Below, in pieces: positions 1-7,050 of a DNA stretch of 9,781 nt; the first letter of the stretch is position 1, and every line of letters begins with the position of its first letter. Source of the stretch: Actinomycetes bacterium (GTDB taxonomy: Bacteria > Actinomycetota > Humimicrobiia > Humimicrobiales > Humimicrobiaceae); the NCBI GenBank assembly GCA_030603375.1, contig JAUVXY010000050.1, positions 1 to 9,781 of the forward strand, written 5' to 3'. A program made the position numbers and the translations under genes. Under the pieces are notes generated by a model. The model ran no database searches. It was not told the DNA's origin and saw nothing but the letters and a program-made list of their open reading frames with translations.

Positions 1-1200
1 GAAGCCGGGATATCTTACATGTGTTCAGAAATAGACAAATACTATAGTGGTGAGACAGCAAGTCTTCCTTTTGAACCCTATCCTGAGGAATACACAGGTT
101 CTATTGAATCAGGTGAAGGCAGCTTCACCGTAAGTTATGAAATCTATCCTGCCGACAGCGGCTCACTTGTGTCAGGTTATGCCATAACTTCAAAAGGCAT
201 GGATAAAAGCGGTGTAATGAGAACAGTAAGGGTTAATGTTCTAACATTTAATATATTTAATTTTTTGTATTCAGAAAACTCTTTAAATTATGGTGATATT
301 GTTCCATCGGGAACTACGATTGATGGTCCTTTTTTTACAAATTCCGATTTAAATTTAAGAGGCAGGGCCACATTTTTGGAAGGGCCCCTCATGGTTGGCG
401 GCAGCATAGTACTTGGCGGAAATTCAACTATAGGTGAGGAAGGAAATCTGATAGACTTATTTTTAGGCGGTTCTTTTGAGGATGTAAACGGCACCCCTAT
501 TAAGCCTCCTTTCAGCAGCTACAGCAATGTTTTTGTAGATGACTTTTATAACAACTTGATAGATCTTCCAATGTTAAATATCAGTGATGATTATATAAAT
601 AGTTTGATAGAAAATTATGGCGCAATAGAAGTCCCCAGTAGTCTATACATAGGACATATGGGAGGTGCAATATTCCCTATAATAGCACCTTTAATACCTG
701 GAACTACTGATAATTATATGTATTTTAGCCCTGATGGAATTTTGCATATAAAAGGCAATATTGTAGTTCGTGGAAATATTGATATTGGTGAAACTTCCGG
801 GAAAAAATTTACCATAGAGTATCATGGTAAAGCAAAATTGGTAGCTACCGGGGACATAAATGTTAATGGTCAGATAATACCAGGCAGCAGTTTGAACTAT
901 TTTCCCGAAGAAGATCTGCTAATTTTAATGTCGCAAGCCAGTATATATGTAAAAGAAAGAAATCCAAAATCTCCAGGTTACAACAACCCAAATGTTGCTG
1001 CAATGATGCTTTCTTCAAACTTGCTTAAAACAGAGAACAACACAGTTGTTAGAGGCGGTTTAATCTCCGGTACAATAGACCTGGGTAATAATACATATGT
1101 CTATTATGAACCAGACATAGGCAGTTCATTGCCGGAGGGGATGCCGGAAACTTCCAATATTATATTTGCCGGCAGCTGGCAGGAGATACAAAATCAATAA
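1..1200 (+). CDS. PilX-like pilus-associated/secreted protein, N-terminus cut off by window edge
   Basis: The frame is open from base 1 (E-A-G-I-S-Y-M...) with no stop before the TAA at 1198-1200, so the ATG at 19 is probably internal. EAGISY resembles the A-E-A-G-[IL]-x-x-A stretch that ends the N-terminal hydrophobic helix of PilX-type minor pilin proteins, so roughly 40-50 residues (leader and membrane helix) are probably missing. The visible part is rich in Gly, Ser, Asn and Thr and looks beta-rich. It has a GVMRTVRVNV segment typical after the pilin helix, then glycine-spaced strands (near 360-420 and 740-870) that suggest a beta-solenoid or DUF4900/DUF7305-like fold, and a C-terminal FAGSWQEI ending. 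Expected location is the cell surface or the pilus machinery. Cysteine is almost absent. Its composition is less AT-rich than the genes that follow. The family assignment rests on motif resemblance; a generic secreted beta-solenoid protein is the main alternative. Confidence 0.6.
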   Translation, partial: EAGISYMCSEIDKYYSGETASLPFEPYPEEYTGSIESGEGSFTVSYEIYPADSGSLVSGYAITSKGMDKSGVMRTVRVNVLTFNIFNFLYSENSLNYGDIVPSGTTIDGPFFTNSDLNLRGRATFLEGPLMVGGSIVLGGNSTIGEEGNLIDLFLGGSFEDVNGTPIKPPFSSYSNVFVDDFYNNLIDLPMLNISDDYINSLIENYGAIEVPSSLYIGHMGGAIFPIIAPLIPGTTDNYMYFSPDGILHIKGNIVVRGNIDIGETSGKKFTIEYHGKAKLVATGDINVNGQIIPGSSLNYFPEEDLLILMSQASIYVKERNPKSPGYNNPNVAAMMLSSNLLKTENNTVVRGGLISGTIDLGNNTYVYYEPDIGSSLPEGMPETSNIIFAGSWQEIQNQ

Positions 1201-1247
1201 TAAATTTTCTGTTATCAACAATCATATTAAAATAACAAATAAAAAAA

Positions 1248-2360
1248 ATGGAAAACTCTTTTAATCATAGGATAAACAGGCTAAAAGCCTCTCTAAAAAA
1301 TAAAAATGTAGAAAATATAATAATACTAAAGGATGAAAATATTTTTTACTTAACTGGATTTTACGGCAAGGATTCTGATAGTATATTCCTCCTGATGAAT
1401 GGCGATATGTATCTTTTTGTTAATTTTATTTTTCTTGAGCAAGCTCAAAAATCTATAACAACAGATAAGATAAATATTATTTTATACTCCGGAGACAAAT
1501 ATGAGAAACTTTCAGAAATTCTAAAAAATTATAATACTAAGGCAATAGCGGCAGATGGAAGCAGTATCACTTATGCTGATTTTATAAAATTAGAAAAATT
1601 TCTTAATTTTCAGGATAAAAAATTGCTAAACCCTGGTAAATTAGTAGAGGGCCTGAGGGTAATAAAGGATGATGTTGAAATTTTCAATATCAAAAAAGCA
1701 TGCAATATTACAGATAATGCATACAGCAGCATATTAAATTTAAAATCTTCTGGTATATTAAAATTCTCAGAAATAAAACTTATGCATGAAGTTGAAAAGG
1801 AACTAATCCGTTTTGGTTCGGATGGAAGGTCGTTTGACGCAATAATTGCGAGTGGTAAAAATTCATCTCTTCCGCACCACATATCCTCAAGAGAAAATAT
1901 AAAAAGCGGAGTATTGCTGATGGATTTTGGGTGTAAATTTGAAAATTATTGTTCAGATATTACGCGAACAGTGTTTTTAAAAAATAACAAAAAAACTAAT
2001 GAAATTAAAAAAATTTATGATATAGTCTTACAGTCTCAAATAAAAGCTATAGAGGCATGCAGAGAAGGGGTAAGCTGTTCTGAATTAGATGGACTGGCAA
2101 GAGAATTTATAAAGTCTAAAGGGTACGGTGAAAATTTTGGCCATAGTCTCGGACATGGTGTAGGTATAGAAGTGCATGAAGAACCAATGGTGTCTCGCAA
2201 AAGCAAGACAATATTAAAAAAGAACATGGCTATTACAATTGAACCCGGCATATACATTAAGGGAATCGGGGGAGTAAGAATAGAGGATTTGGTTCTGGTC
2301 AAAGAAAATTGCTGCGAGGTTCTTTATAAATCTGCTAAAGCGTGCATAACTTTGGATTGA
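1248..2360 (+). CDS. pepQ: M24 family metallopeptidase (Xaa-Pro aminopeptidase/dipeptidase)
   Basis: 370 residues, a normal length for the PepQ/YpdF/YqhT-type Xaa-Pro peptidases, which remove residues next to proline from small peptides in the cytoplasm. Residues 1-130 form the creatinase-like N-terminal domain; the pita-bread catalytic domain follows. All five metal ligands are visible: D226 (in LLMDFG), D237 (in CSDITRT), H303 (in GHSLGHGVG), E332 (in TIEPG) and E346 (in VRIEDL). Supporting histidines are in SLPHH (210-211) and VHEEP (310). The ATG at 1248 follows an A-run and has no recognisable Shine-Dalgarno. The gene lies 47 bases after the pilus-type gene and 30 bases before efp; a peptidase of this family directly before efp is a common bacterial arrangement. 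Aminopeptidase versus dipeptidase cannot be settled from sequence, so the symbol is tentative. Confidence 0.92.
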   Translation: MENSFNHRINRLKASLKNKNVENIIILKDENIFYLTGFYGKDSDSIFLLMNGDMYLFVNFIFLEQAQKSITTDKINIILYSGDKYEKLSEILKNYNTKAIAADGSSITYADFIKLEKFLNFQDKKLLNPGKLVEGLRVIKDDVEIFNIKKACNITDNAYSSILNLKSSGILKFSEIKLMHEVEKELIRFGSDGRSFDAIIASGKNSSLPHHISSRENIKSGVLLMDFGCKFENYCSDITRTVFLKNNKKTNEIKKIYDIVLQSQIKAIEACREGVSCSELDGLAREFIKSKGYGENFGHSLGHGVGIEVHEEPMVSRKSKTILKKNMAITIEPGIYIKGIGGVRIEDLVLVKENCCEVLYKSAKACITLD

Positions 2361-2377
2361 TATTTAAAAATTTATTT

Positions 2378-2384
2378 AGAGGAG
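2378..2384 (+). promoter_or_regulatory. strong Shine-Dalgarno site of efp
   Basis: AGAGGAG ends six T residues before the ATG at 2391. It is the only near-consensus ribosome binding site in front of the first seven genes of this window and fixes the efp start. It suggests that efp is translated more strongly than its neighbours, as expected for an abundant translation factor. Confidence 0.85.
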
Positions 2385-2390
2385 TTTTTT

Positions 2391-2954
2391 ATGATAAGTA
2401 CAAGTGATTTCAAAAATGGCATGTCTATTAATTATAAAGATCAACTATATGAAATACTATATTTTCAACATGTCAAACCCGGCAAAGGCGGAGCCTTTGT
2501 GAGGACAAAACTAAAAAACTTAAATACAGGAGCTATTACAGATAAGACTTTCAGGGCTGGAGAAAAAGTCGAAAAAGCAATTATGGACACAAAAAGAATG
2601 CAGTTCTTGTACAGAGATGAGCATTATTACAATTTCATGGACACTAAAACTTATGAGCAAATTCCAATAAGTAAAGATCATATTGGGGAAAAAGAAAATT
2701 TTTTATTGGAAAATATGGAAGTATCGGTGATATTTTATAAAGGCGAACCTATTTCTGTAGAACTTCCAACTTTTATAGAGACTAAAATTATTGACACAGA
2801 ACCCGGTATTAAAGGTAATACAGTAAACAGTAATTATAAACCTGCAAAAATTGAAACAGGCATAACCATGCAAGTTCCTCTGTTTATAAATAAAGGTGAT
2901 ATAATCAAGGCAGATACGCGAACAGGCGAATATATAACAAGGATAAGCAAATAA
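2391..2954 (+). CDS. efp: translation elongation factor P
   Basis: 187 residues, the standard EF-P length, with the three expected beta-barrel domains (about 1-63, 64-127 and 128-187). EF-P binds the ribosome between the P and E sites and relieves stalling at consecutive prolines. The tip loop of domain I reads HVKPGKGGAF with the tip lysine at K32, the equivalent of E. coli K34. The LNTGAITDKTFRAGEKV region and the C-terminal stretch from PGIKGNTV to DTRTGEYI are clear family signatures. The residue two after K32 is Gly, unlike the Pro found there in the PGKGPAF subfamily reported to work unmodified; whether K32 is modified here cannot be read from the gene. It starts 30 bases after the peptidase with a strong ribosome binding site, and nusB follows after 25 bases. 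Confidence 0.98.
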   Translation: MISTSDFKNGMSINYKDQLYEILYFQHVKPGKGGAFVRTKLKNLNTGAITDKTFRAGEKVEKAIMDTKRMQFLYRDEHYYNFMDTKTYEQIPISKDHIGEKENFLLENMEVSVIFYKGEPISVELPTFIETKIIDTEPGIKGNTVNSNYKPAKIETGITMQVPLFINKGDIIKADTRTGEYITRISK

Positions 2955-2979
2955 TAAAACAATAAAGACATAAAAAAGT

Positions 2980-3378
2980 ATGACAAGAAGAAAAAGCAGG
3001 ATAGATGCTGTGATACTACTTTATCAAAGTGATCTGCTTGAAAAAAACATAAAAGAAATAATAAAAAATGAAATAATGTTTGAGAAAAAAATTGATGATT
3101 TTACAATAAAATTGCTGGCGGGTGTCAGCAAACACAGAAAAGAAATAGACAGCATGATTAAGGAAATAGCAAAAAACTGGACTTTGGAAAGAATGGCAAT
3201 TATAGACAGAAATATACTAAGAGTAGCTATATACGAAATGCTGTATGAAAAAGATATACCTCTTAAGGTATCTGTTGATGAGGCGATAGAAATTGCAAAG
3301 ATTATTGGTCAAAAAGAAGATACTCCCAAATTTATAAATGGTGTGCTTGGGAAGATTTTAATAAATATAACTGATTAG
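2980..3378 (+). CDS. nusB: transcription antitermination factor NusB
   Basis: 132 residues, slightly short for NusB (commonly about 135-150). NusB pairs with NusE (S10) on boxA RNA and supports antitermination, mainly in rRNA operons. The all-helical protein shows the usual N-terminal RRKSRIDAVILLYQSD helix (basic, RNA-facing), and the conserved C-terminal run: W67 and the ERMAIIDRNILRVAIYE helix (70-86), IPLKVSVDEAIEIAK (93-107) and the terminal PKFINGVLGKI (116-126). Nothing seems to be missing; the shortness comes from a tight N-terminus and short tail. The ATG at 2980 follows an A-rich leader with no Shine-Dalgarno. Position after efp is the classical efp-nusB pair, so co-transcription is likely. 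Confidence 0.95.
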   Translation: MTRRKSRIDAVILLYQSDLLEKNIKEIIKNEIMFEKKIDDFTIKLLAGVSKHRKEIDSMIKEIAKNWTLERMAIIDRNILRVAIYEMLYEKDIPLKVSVDEAIEIAKIIGQKEDTPKFINGVLGKILINITD

Positions 3379-3400
3379 AATTCCATAAATTAATTTTAAG

Positions 3401-4306
3401 ATGATTGATTCTGCTGCAAATAGTACAATAAAAAATTTATACCCTGATTTTATAGTAAAAGAAATAAATGAGAATCTAAATTTTTATTTAAAAAAATACA
3501 GAAACAGTCCGCCTATACTAAGAGAAGCAATCAGGTATACTATAACAAGCGGTGGTAAAAGATTTAGGCCAATACTATGCCTGCTTACAGCAAAAAGTTT
3601 AGGCAAGAATTACAAAATGGCGTTTCCAACTGCTTGTGCCATTGAATTTATACATACCTATTCTTTAGTGCATGACGACCTGCCGTCAATTGATAATGAT
3701 GATTTAAGAAGAGGAAAACCTACATGCCATAGAATGTTTGGTGAAGACATAGCAATACTTGCAGGCGATGCATTATTTGCAGAATCTTTCAGCCTTATAT
3801 TAGAACATCAAAAATCTGATTGCGAAACAAAAATTAAAATATTAAACGAGATTGCAAATGCTTCGGGAGCGTTGGGACTGATTTCAGGACAAATAATTGA
3901 TGTTTACTTCTCAGGTAAAAAAATAGATAAGAAAAAATTAGAGTATATGCATGCCAATAAAACAGGAAAGTTGATTACAGCATCTGTAAGATGCGGCGCT
4001 ATTTTGGCTGGAGCAAACAATGATTATCTGGAAAAATTTACTGTATTTTCAAAAAACATAGGCCTTGCTTTCCAGATAACCGATGATATTTTAGATGCAA
4101 CTTCAAACAGCAAAGCGGCAGGAAAGACAATCGGAAAAGACAGCATTCAGGGAAAAAACACTTTTGTGAGTATGTATGGGATTGACAAATCAAGGAAAAT
4201 AGTAGAAGAAAAAATACAATATGCCATAAAAATTATAAAAAGTATGGACATAGACCGCAAATGGCTGATAAATATTTCCAAATTTCTACTCTTGAGAAAA
4301 GCCTGA
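3401..4306 (+). CDS. ispA: short-chain polyprenyl diphosphate synthase (farnesyl/geranylgeranyl type)
   Basis: 301 residues, typical for bacterial IspA. It condenses isopentenyl diphosphate with allylic diphosphates to give a C15 (or C20) chain for undecaprenyl phosphate, quinone or other isoprenoid synthesis; cytoplasmic. Visible motifs are GGKRFRP (51-57, diphosphate binding), the first Asp-rich motif DDLPSID (92-98) with RRGKP after it, TGK and GQIIDV in the middle, and the second Asp-rich motif DDILD (228-232), followed by K-x-x-GKD. The HTYSLVH segment before the first Asp-rich motif fits the bacterial FPP/GGPP short-chain class; the exact product length cannot be fixed from this. The C-terminal FLLLRKA matches the normal family ending, so it is complete. 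The ATG at 3401 has no Shine-Dalgarno, but an in-frame stop at 3386-3388 rules out a much earlier start. The xseA/xseB genes usual before it and dxs usual after it are absent. Confidence 0.94.
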   Translation: MIDSAANSTIKNLYPDFIVKEINENLNFYLKKYRNSPPILREAIRYTITSGGKRFRPILCLLTAKSLGKNYKMAFPTACAIEFIHTYSLVHDDLPSIDNDDLRRGKPTCHRMFGEDIAILAGDALFAESFSLILEHQKSDCETKIKILNEIANASGALGLISGQIIDVYFSGKKIDKKKLEYMHANKTGKLITASVRCGAILAGANNDYLEKFTVFSKNIGLAFQITDDILDATSNSKAAGKTIGKDSIQGKNTFVSMYGIDKSRKIVEEKIQYAIKIIKSMDIDRKWLINISKFLLLRKA

Positions 4307-4382
4307 AGAGGTTTAGAAATAAAGAATAAATTAAGTTAAATTATGTTAAAATAATTTTAAAAACTACAAAAAAAGAAAATAT

Positions 4383-5261
4383 ATGAAAAAGATAGGAATA
4401 ATTTCAAATAATCAAAATATAAAAGCTGTAAAAATAGCAAAGGAAATATATGATTACTTGCTTAACAAAAAAAATGAAGTTTTTTTGTTAAAAGATGATA
4501 CCTTGCCACAAAAATATTCACTTTCATCAGTGTTGGAACCAGAGTTTAACTCGGAAATAGAGCTTCTGATATCAGTAGGAGGTGATGGCACTTTTTTAAG
4601 AGCTTCCCGGCATTCATTTAAAAAAGAGATACCAATTATGGGAGTAAATGTAGGAAATCTTGGATTTTTAGCTGAAATTGACATAGCTAATATGTATAAT
4701 TTCATTGATTGCGTATTAAACAACAAATACAAAATAGAAGAAAGGATGCTGATAGAGGGAAAATTGTATAGGAATGGCAAAATAGTCAGCAATGCAGGGC
4801 AGCCATACCTGGCTTTAAATGAATTTGTTGTTAGCAGGCCAATACCCGGAAAGGTCATAAAAATAGAAATAATTGTAAATGAAGAATGTATAATGAGCTT
4901 TAGTGCAGACGGAATTATAGTCGCTACTCCTACAGGTTCAACAGCCTATTCAATGTCGGCAGGGGGCCCAATTGTTGAGCCTAAAAGCAAAGTAATAATT
5001 GTTACTCCCATATGTGCGCATACTGTTTACAGCAGAAGCATGGTACTTAGTCCTGACAATAAATTAGAAATTAAAGTAAGTTCCAAGAACAAAAGTGTCA
5101 TTTTAAATGCTGATGGCGTAGATACAGGAGAAGCGGTACAGCCAGATGATATGCTCAGGATTGAAAAGTCTGAAAAAAAGTTAAAGCTTATAACAGTAAA
5201 TAAAAATGTATTCTTTAAAATTTTCAAGGAAAAGCTTTTAGGTAAAAAAAATGCAATTTAG
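4383..5261 (+). CDS. nadK: NAD kinase
   Basis: 292 residues, the usual NadK/PpnK length. It phosphorylates NAD to NADP in the cytoplasm using ATP (polyphosphate in some relatives). The signature GGDGT is at 66-70 with catalytic D68; the NE pair (146-147, in ALNEFVV) that binds the nicotinamide ribose is present, as is the long glycine-rich signature from DGIIVATPTGSTAYS to GGP (176-196). The C-terminal beta domain ends with a lysine-rich tail. The ATG at 4383 follows an A-rich stretch with only a weak AAAGAAA purine run. It sits after the widest gap in the window (76 bases) and 26 bases before recN; nadK-recN adjacency, with or without argR between, is widespread in Gram-positive lineages. 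Here there is no tlyA before it and no argR after it. Confidence 0.97.
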   Translation: MKKIGIISNNQNIKAVKIAKEIYDYLLNKKNEVFLLKDDTLPQKYSLSSVLEPEFNSEIELLISVGGDGTFLRASRHSFKKEIPIMGVNVGNLGFLAEIDIANMYNFIDCVLNNKYKIEERMLIEGKLYRNGKIVSNAGQPYLALNEFVVSRPIPGKVIKIEIIVNEECIMSFSADGIIVATPTGSTAYSMSAGGPIVEPKSKVIIVTPICAHTVYSRSMVLSPDNKLEIKVSSKNKSVILNADGVDTGEAVQPDDMLRIEKSEKKLKLITVNKNVFFKIFKEKLLGKKNAI

Positions 5262-5287
5262 TTTAACTTAATATAAATTATAGTATT

Positions 5288-7039
5288 ATGCTAAAAGAAT
5301 TACAGGTAAAAAATTTTGCAATAATAGATGATGTAAAGATAAAATTTGAAGAAGGTTTGAATGTCTTAACAGGAGAAACTGGAGCAGGCAAAACTCTTAT
5401 AATAGAAGCCATTAATTTATTAATAGGCGAGAGGGCAGATAGCAGTTTAATAAGGAGTAGCGAAGAAAAATTAATGGTCCAGGGTTTTTTTGACTTTAGC
5501 AGTAATCAGGAAGTAATCAATTTTCTGAGAAATGAAAATATTATTACTGAGGACGATCCGGTAGACGACATAGTAATTAGCAGAGAAGTTAATAAAAAAG
5601 GTAAAAACAGAGCATTTATAAATGGAATTTTTACCCAGATCAGCACTTTAAAAAAGTTATCTTTATGCTTTATTGATATTCATGGCCAGCACGATCACCA
5701 ATATTTGCTTGAACAAAAAACGCACATTGAAATAGTTGATAGAATTGGCAAAGAAGAATTAAAAAATATTAAGGACATGTACAGGAACACACTGAATAAC
5801 TATCTGGGCAAAAAAGAAGAACTTTTACAGCTAGAAAAATTACAGGAAGAAAAAGAGAAAACGCTTTTAGATCTAAAATATAAACTTAATGAAATTGAAA
5901 ATCTAAATATTGAAAAAAACGAGGAAGAAGAATTAGAAAATGAAGCAAAAATATTAAAAAACTATGAAAAAATATATCAGCTTTCCTCAGAGTGTCAAAA
6001 CATATTTAATGGAGACAGCGCAGAGCTTTCTTCTATAAGTGATAAAATAGCAATATTGGAAAAAAATGTTTTAAAACTTGCAGAAATAGATAAAAGATTT
6101 AAAAAATATACAAATGAAATAAGTTCAATAAATATATTTGTAGAAGAACTTAGCCGCTATTTAAGCACATATCTTTCAGATATTGAGTACAGCCCCGGCA
6201 GGCTTGAATTTATACAGGAAAGACTTTACAAATTATCAGGGGTTAAAAAAAAGTATGGATTGGATTTACCATCAATTTTAAAGCACTCAAAGGAGATAAA
6301 AGAGGAAATTGAAAACCTTGAAAATATTGAGTATAAACTTGAGACCAACAGGAAAAAGTTTGAAACTATTAAAAAAGATCTGGTAGATAAAGCAATCAAA
6401 CTAAGCAACTATCGAAAAAAAATAATAGGAAATTTTGAAAGCAAAGTAAGGAACGAATTAAATAGCCTTAATTTTAAATCAGTTACATTTAAAGCGCAGA
6501 TGGATCTTGCCAGTGGAGACAATGGGATAAAAATAAATGGGAAAAGTGTGAGATTGTCTAAAAATGGCATAGATAATATAGAATTTTTGATTTCACTTAA
6601 TCCGGGAGAAAATATAAAACCATTAAAAAAGATAGCTTCAGGTGGTGAAATTTCAAGAATTATGCTAGCTCTTAAGTCTATTATTGGTTCAGTGGACAGT
6701 ATGTCAATTATGATATTTGATGAGATAGATGCAGGCATAGGTGGAGAAACATCAAGAATAGTAGGAGAAAAATTATATAGAATATCAAGAAACCATCAGG
6801 TTGTGTGCATTACCCATCTTGCACAAATAGCATGTTTCTCGGATTGCCACCTTTTTATTGATAAATATATTGAGGATGGGAGAACTAAAATAACAATAAG
6901 AAAGCTGGATAAGGACGGTAAAATAAGGGAAATATCAAGAATGCTAAGTGGGAAAAAGGAAAGCAGCATATCTATTATGCATGCAGAAGAACTTTTAAAT
7001 CAATGCAATATAACTAGAAACCAAACATTGAAGGGATGA
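5288..7039 (+). CDS. recN: DNA repair protein RecN (SMC-like ATPase)
   Basis: 583 residues, a little longer than the common 550-570. RecN is an SMC-family ATPase that acts early in double-strand break repair on the chromosome. The head domain is split: Walker A GETGAGKT at 29-36 (K35), IHGQHDHQ at 131-138 in the first half; signature ASGGEISR starting at residue 450, Walker B MIFDE with D478/E479, then DAGIGGE and CITHLAQIA with T509-H510 in the second half. Between them (about 160-400) is a Lys/Glu-rich region with heptad-like leucines, consistent with the short RecN coiled coil. The ATG at 5288 gives the exact family start (M-L-x-E-L-x-V-x-N-F-A-I-I). No Shine-Dalgarno is seen in the 26-base leader and no obvious LexA-type palindrome. 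The TGA stop overlaps the ATG of a tiny reading frame leading into pyrG. Confidence 0.97.
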   Translation: MLKELQVKNFAIIDDVKIKFEEGLNVLTGETGAGKTLIIEAINLLIGERADSSLIRSSEEKLMVQGFFDFSSNQEVINFLRNENIITEDDPVDDIVISREVNKKGKNRAFINGIFTQISTLKKLSLCFIDIHGQHDHQYLLEQKTHIEIVDRIGKEELKNIKDMYRNTLNNYLGKKEELLQLEKLQEEKEKTLLDLKYKLNEIENLNIEKNEEEELENEAKILKNYEKIYQLSSECQNIFNGDSAELSSISDKIAILEKNVLKLAEIDKRFKKYTNEISSINIFVEELSRYLSTYLSDIEYSPGRLEFIQERLYKLSGVKKKYGLDLPSILKHSKEIKEEIENLENIEYKLETNRKKFETIKKDLVDKAIKLSNYRKKIIGNFESKVRNELNSLNFKSVTFKAQMDLASGDNGIKINGKSVRLSKNGIDNIEFLISLNPGENIKPLKKIASGGEISRIMLALKSIIGSVDSMSIMIFDEIDAGIGGETSRIVGEKLYRISRNHQVVCITHLAQIACFSDCHLFIDKYIEDGRTKITIRKLDKDGKIREISRMLSGKKESSISIMHAEELLNQCNITRNQTLKG

Positions 7040-7050
7040 TCAAAAGTTGA
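7036..7050 (+). other. five-codon mini-ORF bridging recN and pyrG
   Basis: ATG-ATC-AAA-AGT-TGA. Its ATG overlaps the recN stop (ATGA at 7036-7039), and its own TGA overlaps the pyrG TTG start (TTGA at 7047-7050). The geometry is what a termination-reinitiation relay would look like. Whether it is translated is unknown, and a chance arrangement is possible. Confidence 0.35.

Noticed and set aside
361..390. GGGCC / GGGCCC palindromic stretch in the first gene
   Set aside because: It is inside a coding frame of Gly, Arg and Pro codons and has no following T-run or repeat partner elsewhere in the window.
1201..1247. Possible terminator after the pilus-type gene
   Set aside because: Only a GTTAT/ATAAC pair with a 16-base loop and no GC-rich stem or following T-run is present, so a real hairpin terminator is not supported.
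4270..4320. Possible truncation or frameshift at the ispA C-terminus, because dxs is missing after it
   Set aside because: The protein has the normal length, both Asp-rich motifs and a usual family ending (FLLLRKA); no dxs-like remnant is seen in the 76-base gap.
4454..4858. Long open frame on the - strand inside nadK
   Set aside because: It lies wholly within the clear nadK coding frame, is rich in Ser, Phe, Leu and Ile as expected for the complement of an AT-rich gene, and shows no motif or ribosome binding site.
6409..6738. Open frame on the - strand in the C-terminal half of recN
   Set aside because: It is the mirror of the conserved RecN signature and Walker B region; its Ser/Leu/Ile/Phe-rich content is the expected complement pattern.
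7020..7046. pyrG leader attenuator as in Bacillus
   Set aside because: Only seven bases separate recN and pyrG, with no hairpin, no T-run and no GGG transcription start context for a leader RNA.
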